Assembly (NCBI GenBank): GCA_947497905.1
Contig: CANMIH010000014.1
Location: 54,158-118,157 of the forward strand
DNA from: an uncultured Pelagimonas sp.
GTDB taxonomy: Bacteria > Pseudomonadota > Alphaproteobacteria > Rhodobacterales > Rhodobacteraceae
Direction: 5' to 3'
Length of the DNA: 64,000 bases
The translations under genes and the position numbers were made by a program. The notes under the pieces were generated by a model. It was not told where the DNA came from, did not search any database, and saw only the letters and a program-made list of their open reading frames with translations. Below, piece by piece: positions 1 through 7,588 of the stretch; positions within the stretch are counted from its first letter, which is position 1; each line of letters starts with the position of its first letter.

Positions 1-193
1 GTCCTTCGATCAGGTTGGAGTAGTAGCAGTTCATCACACGGACGAGATCGGCAAGTTCGGCTGCGCTGTCAGGATGCAACCCTTGTCCCAGCCCGGTGGC
101 TTCCCTCTGGATGTCGACCGAAAGGTCTGCCAGTTCTGTGGGAATATGCTCCTCGAAGAAGCAGGGTTCGATCCTGGCGGGTGTTTCCAGCAT
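1..193 (-). CDS. Fic-family protein, N-terminal part (runs off the window)
   Basis: The reverse strand encodes about 64 residues from an ATG at 193-191 to the window edge without a stop. The segment ends in MNCYYSNLIEG, which matches the N-terminal region of Fic proteins, where YSNxIEG is the inhibitory/structural motif preceding the Fic core. Fic enzymes usually AMP-ylate target proteins. The catalytic HPFxxGNGR motif would lie outside the window, so activity cannot be judged. The gene is read away from the leading-region genes, and its upstream region carries 13-bp direct repeats. Confidence 0.75.
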   Translation of the reverse strand, partial: MLETPARIEPCFFEEHIPTELADLSVDIQREATGLGQGLHPDSAAELADLVRVMNCYYSNLIEG

Positions 194-261
194 TTTTGCC
201 GATCTTCCATGTTTGCAAAGTAATTGAAAAATAAACACATTTCGTACTTTCAAGCAAGGTT

Positions 262-313
262 TTGCCGATATGCGTTGCCGATATGCGTTGCCGATCTTGC
301 CTGCCGATCTGGA
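262..313. repeat. Four tandem 13-bp repeats (TTGCCGATMTKSS type)
   Basis: Units start at 262, 275, 288 and 301. The first two are identical (TTGCCGATATGCG) and the next two share the TGCCGATCT core. A fifth copy, TTGCCGATCTTCC, lies at 196-208, just upstream of the Fic-type start codon at 193. They resemble iterons or a clustered regulator site. Apart from them, 194-499 holds no gene that can be supported. Confidence 0.7.
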
Positions 314-499
314 ATTGCTGCATGAAATCAATGGCTTCGGCAGAAGGGCCGGGCTTTTCGGTTTTGTTGTGTGCCCAAAGGGGCCGGAAAAAGAGAAAGT
401 GTTCTTCGGGTTTTGTGACTGACGGATGAGGGCCTTTGGGGTCCCTCAGATGGGTCCGGGCCGGGTTCCGGTCTGCCGTTCCGGATGAAGGGCATTCCT

Positions 500-970
500 A
501 TGCAAACAGGTGTTTTGCGCGTGTTGCGCGCGACCGCTGCCTGGTGGTGGCGACACAAGGAACTACGCCGAACCGGCCGGTTGGAATTGGCACGGCAGCT
601 CGAACGCGAGACCGTCCTGCGTGATCTCGGCTATCTCAGGCAGGCGGCAACATTGCCGAATGCCCATGTAATCTGCGGAAAGGGCGGGACATTCATCCAT
701 CTCGGTTGGACCACCGTGTCGACCTTCGCGCCGATCGAGCGCTTTCCCTTGGCCACTCTTGCGGTCGCACGAGGGACCCCGTTCATCGATATCCGAACCG
801 TCACCGATGTTATCACCGTCGCGAACCTGCCGCGGGTGGCGCGGGACGGATCGGTCGACCGTGACTCTTCGGGTCCCGGCAAGTCCGTGTCGCTGACCAC
901 CTACATCGACATGGTCGAAGCCCTCGGTGCCAGGATCGCCAACGATCCGCGCCCCTGTCGGTCAACCTAG
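500..970 (+). CDS. Hypothetical protein (156 aa)
   Basis: No family is recognised. The start at 500 (MQTGVLRVLR) is preferred over 485 because GAAGGG lies about 8 nt upstream. The N-terminal 45 residues are basic and rich in Trp, Arg and Leu (WWWRHKELRRTGR). The middle contains Gly/Thr-rich beta-like stretches, and the C-terminus has an acidic helix-like segment. There is no signal peptide or clear membrane helix. It is the first rightward gene and lies 40 bp upstream of the ArdC-like gene, so it probably shares its transcript. Codon use suits a high-GC host, but real expression is uncertain. Confidence 0.45.
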   Translation: MQTGVLRVLRATAAWWWRHKELRRTGRLELARQLERETVLRDLGYLRQAATLPNAHVICGKGGTFIHLGWTTVSTFAPIERFPLATLAVARGTPFIDIRTVTDVITVANLPRVARDGSVDRDSSGPGKSVSLTTYIDMVEALGARIANDPRPCRST

Positions 971-1010
971 TCACCACTCCCTCTCACCAAAACTCGAAAG
1001 GAGGCCAGCC

Positions 1011-1949
1011 ATGGCCCGATCCCGCACGCCCAAATTCGATGCCTCCGAGGTCATCACAAACGAAATCATCCGCATCATCGAGCGCGGCGTCCTGCCGTGG
1101 CGCAAGCCATGGACCGCAGGTGGCAGCTCTCGTCCCCTGCGCGTGGGCGGAGAACCCTACCAGGGAGTGAACAACTTCCTGCTGACGATGCGGACCGTGA
1201 TGGCGGGCCACAGCTCACCTTTCTGGATGACGCTGCCGCAAGCCAATGCCTTGGACGCAAAGGTCCGCAAGGGCGAAAAATCCTCTGTCGTCGTTTATTA
1301 CGGTCAAAGCCGGAGGGATGCCGGCGATGAGGATGACCGCAGCGACGGGGATGATCGCTCCGAGGAAGCCCGCATCTTCCGCTTCCAGAAATCATATCGC
1401 GTGTTCAATGCCTGCCAGATCGATGGCCTGCCCGAAAGTTTCTACCCTGACCCGGAGTCCGTACCCGAGCATCCGCCGTCCGAGCCGATCCCGCACATGC
1501 AGGCGTTTTTCGATGCCATCGACATCACGACCGTCTTCACGGGCACGGAGGCGTACTATTTGCCCCCCGTGGACAAGGTCTACATGCCGTCCATCACGCG
1601 GTTCCAGGACCCGCGCAATTTCTACGGGGTGTGGGCACATGAGCTGGCCCATGCCACGAAAGCCCCCCATCGACTGAACCGTGATTTTGGGTTCTCGAAG
1701 TTTGGCAACACGTCCTATGCGCGCGAGGAGATCGTCGCGGAATTGGCCTCGGTGTTCCTGGGTCAGACGCTCGGCTTCACGGCCCATACGCTCGAGATGA
1801 ATGCCGCCTACCTCCACAACTGGTTGCGCGTTCTGCGCTCGGACAAGGGCGCGATCTTCCGGCACGCCGCGGACGCGCAGCGCGCCTGCGACTATCTGAT
1901 CGCCAGATCGGAGACGGGCAGGGCAGGGCGCAGTGCCGAGGCCGCCTGA
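1011..1949 (+). CDS. ardC: ArdC-like antirestriction protein (ssDNA-binding domain plus zincin-like domain)
   Basis: The 312-aa protein starts at ATG 1011 behind a strong AAAGGAGG site. Residues about 8-130 match the ArdC N-terminal ssDNA-binding domain, including the VLPWRKPW and GxxYxGVN blocks. The C-terminal half is a zincin-like metallopeptidase domain with HELAH at residues 210-214 and a downstream REEIVAELAS helix that should supply the third zinc ligand. ArdC proteins are known to protect incoming plasmid DNA from restriction in the recipient. A charged Asp/Arg-rich linker (DEDDRSDGDDRSEE) interrupts the N-terminal part. The position in the putative leading region fits this role. Confidence 0.88.
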   Translation: MARSRTPKFDASEVITNEIIRIIERGVLPWRKPWTAGGSSRPLRVGGEPYQGVNNFLLTMRTVMAGHSSPFWMTLPQANALDAKVRKGEKSSVVVYYGQSRRDAGDEDDRSDGDDRSEEARIFRFQKSYRVFNACQIDGLPESFYPDPESVPEHPPSEPIPHMQAFFDAIDITTVFTGTEAYYLPPVDKVYMPSITRFQDPRNFYGVWAHELAHATKAPHRLNRDFGFSKFGNTSYAREEIVAELASVFLGQTLGFTAHTLEMNAAYLHNWLRVLRSDKGAIFRHAADAQRACDYLIARSETGRAGRSAEAA

Positions 1950-1972
1950 CCACACGGAGAACGGAGACGCCC

Positions 1973-2182
1973 ATGTCACGCAAGGAACCCAAGACGCTGC
2001 GGGTGGCCAGCTTCAAAGACGGCCGCCGCAAGATCATCACCTTCAAGCGCGGTGCCTATTGGTGGAGCCAGTCCGAGGGCGCTTATCCGTTCTCGGCAGC
2101 GCTCGAGAGCATCAAAGAACAAGGCGGCTGGATCGAAACCATCCCCAACCCGAATTACAGACCCAAGGGGCTGTTCGGGTAG
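1973..2182 (+). CDS. Small conserved-looking protein (69 aa)
   Basis: ATG 1973 lies 23 nt after the ArdC stop, with ACGGAG upstream, and the pair is probably co-transcribed. The protein is basic, with alternating short strands (TLRVASFKDGRRKIITFKRG) and many aromatics (YWW, YPF, GGW). It ends in a Pro/Asn-rich tail. No catalytic motif is visible and no family is named. The composition would suit a small beta-rich nucleic-acid-binding protein, but that is only a guess. Confidence 0.6.
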   Translation: MSRKEPKTLRVASFKDGRRKIITFKRGAYWWSQSEGAYPFSAALESIKEQGGWIETIPNPNYRPKGLFG

Positions 2183-2222
2183 GGCACCTTCTGCTTCGGT
2201 CCCTCCGACAAGCAGAAAAGAA

Positions 2223-2234
2223 AAAGCGGGCTTT
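2223..2234. promoter_or_regulatory. Recurring palindrome AAAGC-GG-GCTTT
   Basis: A perfect 5-bp inverted repeat with a 2-bp spacer lies 37 nt before the DUF3768 start. The same 12-mer recurs at 7535-7546 before the helicase gene and, with one change, at 12205-12216 before the DUF736 gene. All three precede a purine-rich ribosome site and CCCATG. Confidence 0.45.
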
Positions 2235-2270
2235 GAGAAGGGTGTTTCAAACCTCTCAAAGGAGATCCCC

Positions 2271-2660
2271 ATGTCCATGACCGTTCAACCCCTGCCAGAC
2301 CGTCCGGATCCGACCGTGATCGCGGCGCAGAACGACGCGTTTCGCAAGCTCGCGTGTCTTGGCGTGCCGCCCGCGCAGCCCATCCAGGGCCGGATGCATG
2401 TCACCCGCTCGCTTATGGAGGCCGGTGACGGCTTCATGGCCGAGGCGGTGAAGGCGACCGGTGCGTTCGATACATTCGAGCCTGAGAATGATCCCGAGGG
2501 CTGGCACGATTTCGGGGCGGTCGAGATCCGGGGCGAGACCGTGTTCTGGAAGATCGATCTCTATGAGGCAGATTCGGATTTCCGCTACGGCGCTGAGACC
2601 CCGGACAATCCTGCCACCACCATGCGCGTGCTGACCATCATGCTGGCGCGCGACTGGTAG
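2271..2660 (+). CDS. DUF3768 family protein (129 aa)
   Basis: ATG 2271 follows AAAGGAGA and begins MSMTVQPLPDRPD. The body matches the DUF3768 family recalled from alphaproteobacterial plasmids: an N-terminal Asn/Asp-Phe-Arg helix, GFDTFxPENDPEGWHDFGAV-like core (here residues about 65-85, FEPENDPEGWHDFG), then FWKIDLYE and a C-terminal TxRVLTIMLARDW. Its biochemical function is unknown. It sits among leading-region genes and is followed by a terminator-like hairpin, suggesting its own short transcript. Confidence 0.8.
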   Translation: MSMTVQPLPDRPDPTVIAAQNDAFRKLACLGVPPAQPIQGRMHVTRSLMEAGDGFMAEAVKATGAFDTFEPENDPEGWHDFGAVEIRGETVFWKIDLYEADSDFRYGAETPDNPATTMRVLTIMLARDW

Positions 2661-2696
2661 GGCAGGGGACTCCTCACCCTGACATCTGAGACGATG

Positions 2697-2734
2697 AAGG
2701 CCCGCTGACTCCTCAAAGGGAAAGTGGGCCTTTT
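2697..2734 (+). terminator. Rho-independent terminator candidate after the DUF3768 gene
   Basis: AAGGCCC at 2697-2703 pairs with GGGCCTT at 2726-2732 and is followed by TTTT. The loop is long (about 22 nt), so termination strength is uncertain. Confidence 0.5.
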
Positions 2735-2815
2735 GTCGTGGTGATCCCTGAAGCCGGGGATTGGTCACGCGCGTGAGCGCGCGGGCCACACCTCACCCTC
2801 CTGGAAGGATATCCC

Positions 2816-4798
2816 ATGACCACAAGCTTTGCTCCCCTTACCGTCGCTATCGGCGATCTCGTCCCGCATCCCGCCAATGTGCGCAGCAACGCGCCGGAAA
2901 CCTATGACCCCGAAAACATCGCCCATCTGAAGGCCAGTATCGCTGTGCTGGGCCTGCTCCAGCCGCTTCTGGTTCAGAAGCTTGACGGCAAATATGCTGT
3001 CCTCGCCGGTGGCCGGCGCCATGCAGCCCTGAAGGAGCTGATCGCTGACAAGGCCAGCAAGGGATTCACGGCGAAAACCAAGGTCGACTGCCGCCTTGTC
3101 CCTGAGGAGTGCGACGTCACCACGGCGCTGTCGCTCGCCGAGAACATCACCCAGGCACCGATGAATGCCATCGACGAGTTCGAGGCCTTCGCCCGGATGA
3201 TGGAGGTCGACGGCCAGACGCCCGAGACGATCGCAAAGACCTTCGGCGCCACGGTGGCGGCCGTGAAAGGCCGGTTGCGCTATGGCCTTATCCACCCCGA
3301 CATCCGCGCCGCGGCCCGGGGCAAGGTGATCACGCTCGACACGATGAAAGCCTTCGCCGAGCACCCGAGCCAGGAGGCGCAGCGCGAGGTCTTCGAGGCG
3401 CTCACGAAGGACGGCGGCTATCTGCAGGCCTACACGGTCCGTCAGGCGCTCAAATCCCGCGGTGTGCAGGTCAGCGATGATATCGGGGCTTTCGTGCGCG
3501 CGGACTACGAGGCCCGCGGCGGCGCCGTCGCGGCTGACCTTCTGGAAGAGCATTCCGTGCTGGAGGATGCAGCGCTGGTCGAAACCATCCTGCTCGAGAA
3601 GCTCGGTGCCGCCGCCGAAGAGGCCCGCATAAAGCTGGGCTTTGCCTGGGCCGATGCGATGGTCCGCTATGATTACGCGACCATGGCCGACTACGGCCAC
3701 GTTTATCCCGGCCCGATCGAGCCTGATGAGGCTGCGCAAAAGCGCATCGATGAGATCACCGCCGAACTCGAGAAACTGCAGCTCGAGATGGAGGATGAGG
3801 GGCTCGAGGACGGTGCCTACAACGCGCTTTACGAGCGCGTGGACGCCTTGGAAGAGGAAGCCCGCGACCTGCAGGAGGCCTACAGCGCCGAGGACTTGGC
3901 CCGTGCAGGCGTGGTCGCGTCCTGGTCGAGTGGTCAGGTGATGCTCCATATCGGCCTCGTACGCCCGGAGGACACCGTAAAAGCGGAGGGCACGCGCGGC
4001 GCCTCGAGTAACCAGACGGGGGAAGAGGCCCCTGACCCGGGCGAGATCAGCTACCCGGCCTCGCTGGCTGAGGACCTCAAGACCGAGCGAGCCATGGCGC
4101 TTGGGGCCGCGATGGCGCTGCATCCGGAGGCCACGCTGGATCTGACGCTCTTCAAGCTGGTCAGTGACGTTCTGGCCAGCGGCATGAGTGTCACGCAGGC
4201 GATCAAGATCGATGCCCGCAAGGAATACCGCAGCCATGCCAAGATGGACGAGATCGACGAGACCTCGCTCGAGCAGGTGGCGGCGGCGCATGATGCACTT
4301 GATCTCTCCTGGCTCGATGACGCCCGCGCGCCCGCCGATCAGTTCGCGGCGTTTCGCGCGCTGGAGGCCGGCGAGAAGGCCAAGCTCGTGGCCTATGCCA
4401 CGGCCAGCACCACGCAGTCCTGCTTCGCGCGGGACCGCCAGCGCGACAGCCTGATGCATGCGTTCGAGATCGAGATCATGCCCGACATCCGCGCCCACTG
4501 GACGCCGAATGCGGCGCTCTTCAACCGCTTCAAGAAGGCATGGCTCCTGAAAATCCTCGGCGAGGATCTGGGTCTCGCCCAGGAGGCGGTGACACTGGCC
4601 TCTTCGAGCAAGAAGGAGATCGTCACCTTCTGCGACAAGCTCTTTGCCGAGCCCTTCGCCACGCTGACGGACGCGCAGCGCGCTGCCGTGGCCGCCTGGT
4701 GCCCGCCCATGATGCAGACCGCCGGTGTCGCCCGTGATGAGGCGGAGCCCGCTGCGGAAACCCCCGAGCCTGACAGCGAGGTCGCGCAAGCGGCTTGA
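2816..4798 (+). CDS. ParB/RepB-like nuclease-domain protein (660 aa)
   Basis: The start at ATG 2816 follows GGAAGGATATCCC. Residues about 5-110 form a ParB N-terminal domain: DLVPHPANVR, IAVLGLLQPLLVQ, then AGGRRHAAL as the ParB GRRRxxA-like box, and ALSLAENITQAPMNAIDEF. An HTH-like segment (ETIAKTFGATVAAVKGRLRYGLI) follows at about 130-160. Residues about 320-370 are acidic and probably coiled coil. At 660 aa it is about twice the size of a partition ParB, and no ParA gene is adjacent. It therefore more likely belongs to the plasmid ParB-like nuclease/regulator group than to a segregation locus. Confidence 0.8.
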   Translation: MTTSFAPLTVAIGDLVPHPANVRSNAPETYDPENIAHLKASIAVLGLLQPLLVQKLDGKYAVLAGGRRHAALKELIADKASKGFTAKTKVDCRLVPEECDVTTALSLAENITQAPMNAIDEFEAFARMMEVDGQTPETIAKTFGATVAAVKGRLRYGLIHPDIRAAARGKVITLDTMKAFAEHPSQEAQREVFEALTKDGGYLQAYTVRQALKSRGVQVSDDIGAFVRADYEARGGAVAADLLEEHSVLEDAALVETILLEKLGAAAEEARIKLGFAWADAMVRYDYATMADYGHVYPGPIEPDEAAQKRIDEITAELEKLQLEMEDEGLEDGAYNALYERVDALEEEARDLQEAYSAEDLARAGVVASWSSGQVMLHIGLVRPEDTVKAEGTRGASSNQTGEEAPDPGEISYPASLAEDLKTERAMALGAAMALHPEATLDLTLFKLVSDVLASGMSVTQAIKIDARKEYRSHAKMDEIDETSLEQVAAAHDALDLSWLDDARAPADQFAAFRALEAGEKAKLVAYATASTTQSCFARDRQRDSLMHAFEIEIMPDIRAHWTPNAALFNRFKKAWLLKILGEDLGLAQEAVTLASSSKKEIVTFCDKLFAEPFATLTDAQRAAVAAWCPPMMQTAGVARDEAEPAAETPEPDSEVAQAA

Positions 4799-4808
4799 GT
4801 CCTCATGC

Positions 4809-4840
4809 GACCCGCGCGAAGTATTTCGCGCGCGCGGGTC
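4809..4840 (+). other. GC-rich hairpin between the ParB-like gene and the next gene
   Basis: GACCCGCGCG at 4809 pairs with CGCGCGGGTC ending at 4840. There is no T-run, so it is an attenuator, mRNA-stability or weak terminator structure rather than a classical terminator. Confidence 0.5.
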
Positions 4841-4872
4841 GATCCTCTCATACCCAACGGAAAGACATCTCC

Positions 4873-5466
4873 ATGGCTATTCTCAAGTTCTCTGCCTCCG
4901 CTGTCGCGGCGCAAATTGCCCATGCGCGCGCCTGCAAAACCTTCCTGCCCAACTGGAACGGACCCGTGGACAGGCCCGCCCTGATCCTCATCGTCGGCAA
5001 TGGTGTGCATCTGCGCTCCAACGGCATCGATGGCACGACCACCCATATCGTTACCACCGAGCAGGCCGATCCTTCCTTCGCCTTCGCCGACGGCATGAAC
5101 CCGTTTCGGGACACCGACTGGATGGCGCAGCGCCGCATGGCGTTTCGTGATCTGACCGGCCAGTTCTACACCGACATCCTGGATGACGTGCAGGTGCTCA
5201 TCGACCGGGGGCGAGGGGCCATCCGGCTCGCCACCGATGGCCACAGCATCCGCGTCTTCGTGCGCCGGGCCTCGGATTATCTCATCGGCGGAACCTACGA
5301 AGTGCCCTCGGGCCTCGGCGGCACCTTCCGGGTCATCCTCAAGGATGCCTGCGACACCTTCGCGATCGTGCAGAACTGCGGCAATTGCGAGGATTTCGAC
5401 GCCATGCAGCCCTATCGCGTGCCGCTCGATGCGCTGATGGAAATCGATGACCGGAGGGCGGCGTGA
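4873..5466 (+). CDS. Hypothetical protein (197 aa), possibly DUF3085-like
   Basis: ATG 4873 follows CGGAAAGACATCTCC. The N-terminal 30 residues are helical (AILKFSASAVAAQIAHARACKTF), followed by a beta-rich body containing LILIVGNGVHLRSNGIDG. The C-terminus has Cys pairs in NCGNCEDFD. The family name DUF3085 is from memory and cannot be confirmed here. No enzyme motif is seen. It overlaps the next gene by one base (TGATG), so the two are translationally coupled. Confidence 0.65.
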   Translation: MAILKFSASAVAAQIAHARACKTFLPNWNGPVDRPALILIVGNGVHLRSNGIDGTTTHIVTTEQADPSFAFADGMNPFRDTDWMAQRRMAFRDLTGQFYTDILDDVQVLIDRGRGAIRLATDGHSIRVFVRRASDYLIGGTYEVPSGLGGTFRVILKDACDTFAIVQNCGNCEDFDAMQPYRVPLDALMEIDDRRAA

Positions 5467-6119
5467 TGGGTTGGCTCTTCTATACCGATCGCCGCATCCA
5501 GACCTACGCGGATGAGAAAGCGGAGATTGCCCGGCTCTGCACCTCTCATGGCGAAAGGCGCAAGACGGAACTGGTCAAAGCCTGCAAGGTGGGTTCGACT
5601 TGGTACGCGGCGGCAAAGGTCACAAATATCGACGGCACCCCTGTCGAAGACACGACCTATGTCACCGATGCGGATGGCTCCATCACTTTCGCCGCCGTAT
5701 TCCTCACCCGATACGATGACGGCTGCTGGGGCTACAAGGACATGGAGGAAAGCGCTGGCCCGAATGAATCTCGTGCTCCCCTTGGGCTGATCGTGCTCCT
5801 CTCCGACCTGAAAGACCCGGACAGCTACGCCCAGGACTGGCGTCAGCGCTGCCGGGATTGGGCGTCGATCCCGGACTACGAGGAAGGCGACAAGATCAGG
5901 CTCGCGGCCCCTGTGACGCTCACCGATGGCAGCACCTGCCAGATTGTTACCGCGACGTACTACAAGCGGGGGCGGCAAAAACGCCGCTGCTACCGCATCG
6001 AGGAAACCGGTGGGCTCGTACGCCTGTCGAAGGCCTCGCTTGCGGGCTCAGAGCTGCTCAGCTCCGCAAAGGGCGCGGCCAGTCCTGTGCTGGCGGAGTT
6101 CCTGGCGGGGCGAAATTAG
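5466..6119 (+). CDS. Hypothetical protein (217 aa)
   Basis: ATG 5466 shares its A with the upstream stop. The protein begins MGWLFYTDRRIQTYADEKAEIARLC and has a beta-rich N-terminal domain with STWYAAAKV and TYVTDADGSITFAAVFLTRYDDGCWGYK. Next comes an acidic helix and a C-terminal basic domain (YYKRGRQKRRCYRIEETGGLVRLSKASL). It resembles a family common on alphaproteobacterial plasmids (possibly DUF6927), whose function is unknown. It is likely co-expressed with the preceding gene. Confidence 0.65.
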   Translation: MGWLFYTDRRIQTYADEKAEIARLCTSHGERRKTELVKACKVGSTWYAAAKVTNIDGTPVEDTTYVTDADGSITFAAVFLTRYDDGCWGYKDMEESAGPNESRAPLGLIVLLSDLKDPDSYAQDWRQRCRDWASIPDYEEGDKIRLAAPVTLTDGSTCQIVTATYYKRGRQKRRCYRIEETGGLVRLSKASLAGSELLSSAKGAASPVLAEFLAGRN

Positions 6120-6176
6120 GTCCTGCGCCGGACGGTTCATCGACCTGCCCGGCGACAGCAGATGCTGCGGCTTGTC

Positions 6177-6206
6177 TTGACAAGGCAATGCAAATGCATT
6201 ACCTAT
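6177..6206 (+). promoter_or_regulatory. Promoter with embedded operator of the prlF-yhaV operon
   Basis: TTGACA at 6177-6182 is followed after 17 nt by TACCTA, a plausible -10. In the spacer lies AATGCA-AA-TGCATT (6187-6200), a perfect 6-bp inverted repeat. AbrB-type antitoxins such as PrlF autorepress from such sites, so this is the likely autoregulatory operator. Confidence 0.6.
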
Positions 6207-6243
6207 CGCGGGCAGCAAAGCCCCTTTTCTTCAGGAGACTGCC

Positions 6244-6570
6244 ATGACAGCCCTCGCACAAGATGTCTCGAAACTCACGGATCGGTATCAGACGACCGTG
6301 CCGGCGGGTGTGCGCAAACAGCTCAAGCTGGGCAAGGGCGACCAGATTCGTTACTGCACCGAGCCGAGTGGCAGGGTCTATATCGAGCCCGTGCGCAGCG
6401 ACGAGGAAGATCCCGTGCTCGGAGCCTTTCTCGATTTTGTCGAGGCCGATATCAAGGCGCATCCGGACCGCATTCGGGCTTTCGATGGGGCTTTGCATGA
6501 CCGTCTTGCAGCACTGGTCGGAGACGTTGATGTCGATCTCGATGCGCCGCTATCGCTCGAGGATGAATGA
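6244..6570 (+). CDS. prlF: Type II antitoxin, PrlF/SohA family (AbrB fold)
   Basis: The 108-aa protein starts at ATG 6244 behind CAGGAGA. Residues about 8-55 form a swapped-hairpin AbrB domain (KLTDRYQTTVPAGVRKQLKLGKGDQI), typical of the DNA-binding half of PrlF antitoxins. The C-terminal acidic tail should wrap the YhaV toxin. It overlaps the downstream toxin gene by four bases (ATGA). In the known E. coli pair, PrlF neutralises the YhaV ribonuclease and the complex represses the operon. On this element the pair probably stabilises maintenance. Confidence 0.87.
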   Translation: MTALAQDVSKLTDRYQTTVPAGVRKQLKLGKGDQIRYCTEPSGRVYIEPVRSDEEDPVLGAFLDFVEADIKAHPDRIRAFDGALHDRLAALVGDVDVDLDAPLSLEDE

Positions 6571-7085
6571 GCGGCGATAGCGTGCCCGCCCAAGCGCCCC
6601 TTGTCGTGAATGGATGGTCGATTTATGCGCACCCACTCTTTCTGGACCAGCTCGAAGGGCTGGTCGAGGAGGTAGAGGCGCGTAAGGCTCGCGATCCCAA
6701 GACCTGGCACAAGAAAAACCCGACGAAACGGCTGGCCGCCATCTTCAAGCTGGTCACCGAGGCCATACCTGCAGATCCGGGTGCCGCCGCCTTCCGGCAA
6801 GGCGGCACACTCGGCGATCACCGCAAGCACTGGTTCCGGGCGAAATTCTTCCAGCAGTATCGGCTGTTCTACCGGTTCAACAGCGATGCGAAGGTCATCG
6901 TGGTGGCATGGGTGAACGACGACAAGACCCTGCGCGCCTATGGCAGCAAGACGGATGCCTATGCGACGTTCAAAGGGATGCTGGAAGATGGCAACCCACC
7001 TGACAATTTCGACGCGCTCTTGAAAGAAGCTGCAGCGGCAGGCAAGCGGTTCGAGAAATCCCTTGAAGCGGTGCCCGATCGGTAA
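6567..7085 (+). CDS. yhaV: Type II toxin, YhaV family ribonuclease
   Basis: The 172-aa protein begins at ATG 6567 inside the antitoxin stop. It shows the YhaV signature order: NGWSIYAHPLFLDQLEGL, then KTWHKKNPTKRLAAIFKL, HRKHWFRAKFFQQYRLFYRF, VVAWVNDDKTLRAYGSKTDAY and a C-terminal helix. Length is near the E. coli toxin (about 154 aa) plus a short tail. YhaV is a RelE-superfamily mRNase. All recognisable blocks are intact, so the toxin is probably functional. Confidence 0.88.
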   Translation: MSGDSVPAQAPLVVNGWSIYAHPLFLDQLEGLVEEVEARKARDPKTWHKKNPTKRLAAIFKLVTEAIPADPGAAAFRQGGTLGDHRKHWFRAKFFQQYRLFYRFNSDAKVIVVAWVNDDKTLRAYGSKTDAYATFKGMLEDGNPPDNFDALLKEAAAAGKRFEKSLEAVPDR

Positions 7086-7179
7086 GTGGGCCAGCTTGCT
7101 ATGACCCTTTGGCATTATCATTTACGACGCCACGCTCGAAGATGTAGCATCGGCTGATAATGCGGTCGGAGAAAGCACA

Positions 7180-7344
7180 ATGAATGAGACGGAAAAGGAT
7201 AGGCAGCACCTCGGTCTAGAGGAGCAATGCGCGCCTGACCTGACGGGGCACCGTTTCCCAATTGCTGTGCGCGTTGCAGACATGCCCGATGACCTCGGCA
7301 AGCTGCTGGATATCGGGCTCGAGGAGCATTTCCGTGGCCGCTGA
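7180..7344 (+). CDS. Small ORF (54 aa) overlapping a PaaA-like antitoxin fragment
   Basis: ATG 7180 follows TCGGAGAAAGCAC and encodes an acidic protein starting MNETEKDRQHLGLEEQ and ending LGKLLDIGLEEHFRGR. It overlaps the next reading frame by 11 bases. No family is recognised. It may be an unknown partner of the downstream antitoxin-like protein or a remnant. A good ribosome site and the overlap favour translation. Confidence 0.35.
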   Translation: MNETEKDRQHLGLEEQCAPDLTGHRFPIAVRVADMPDDLGKLLDIGLEEHFRGR

Positions 7345-7486
7345 AGCGAATTCTTATGACACGTGGTTTTGCGCGCAGGTGCAGGCCGCGCTGGAGGATG
7401 CACGCTCGGGAACATCTCAGGTTCAGGTGATGCAGGCCGCACAGGCATTGATTGATGCGAAGCGGCAGGTCGAACCCAAGTCCTGA
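7334..7486 (+). CDS. Antitoxin-like protein (50 aa), RelB/PaaA type, without a visible toxin
   Basis: From GTG 7334 the frame encodes YDTWFCAQVQAALEDARSG, then QVQVMQAAQALIDAKR. This resembles short plasmid antitoxins with YDxWFRAKVQxALxDPRP...EVMxxxxxLI. No ParE/RelE-type toxin follows; a terminator-like hairpin and the helicase gene come next. It may be an orphan antitoxin or the remains of a degraded TA locus. The start codon is inferred from the overlap with the preceding frame. Confidence 0.45.
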   Translation: MAAEANSYDTWFCAQVQAALEDARSGTSQVQVMQAAQALIDAKRQVEPKS

Positions 7487-7526
7487 CCAAGCCTTTGAGG
7501 TCGGCGCGGTCTGACTACGTCACCCT

Positions 7527-7549
7527 GAAAAGCGAAAGCGGGCTTTTTG
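7527..7549 (+). terminator. Terminator-like hairpin with the AAAGCGGGCTTT element
   Basis: AAAAGC (7528-7533) can pair with GCTTTT (7542-7547), and a T-run follows. The inner 7535-7546 is the perfect AAAGC-GG-GCTTT palindrome also seen at 2223. It lies 40 nt before the helicase start, so it may be a terminator, a leader structure or both. Confidence 0.45.
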
Positions 7550-7588
7550 TCCTTTGGAACTCAGACCCTGATCCAAAGGAAAATCCCC

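Noticed and set aside
2765..4789. A 674-aa open frame antisense to the ParB-like gene
   Set aside because: It mirrors the codon structure of the sense gene, has no ribosome site or recognisable domain, and is Arg/Gly/Leu-biased as expected for antisense of high-GC coding DNA.
2816..4798. Reading the ParB-like gene as a plasmid partition locus
   Set aside because: There is no ParA gene nearby, the protein is twice the normal size and parS-like repeats were not seen.
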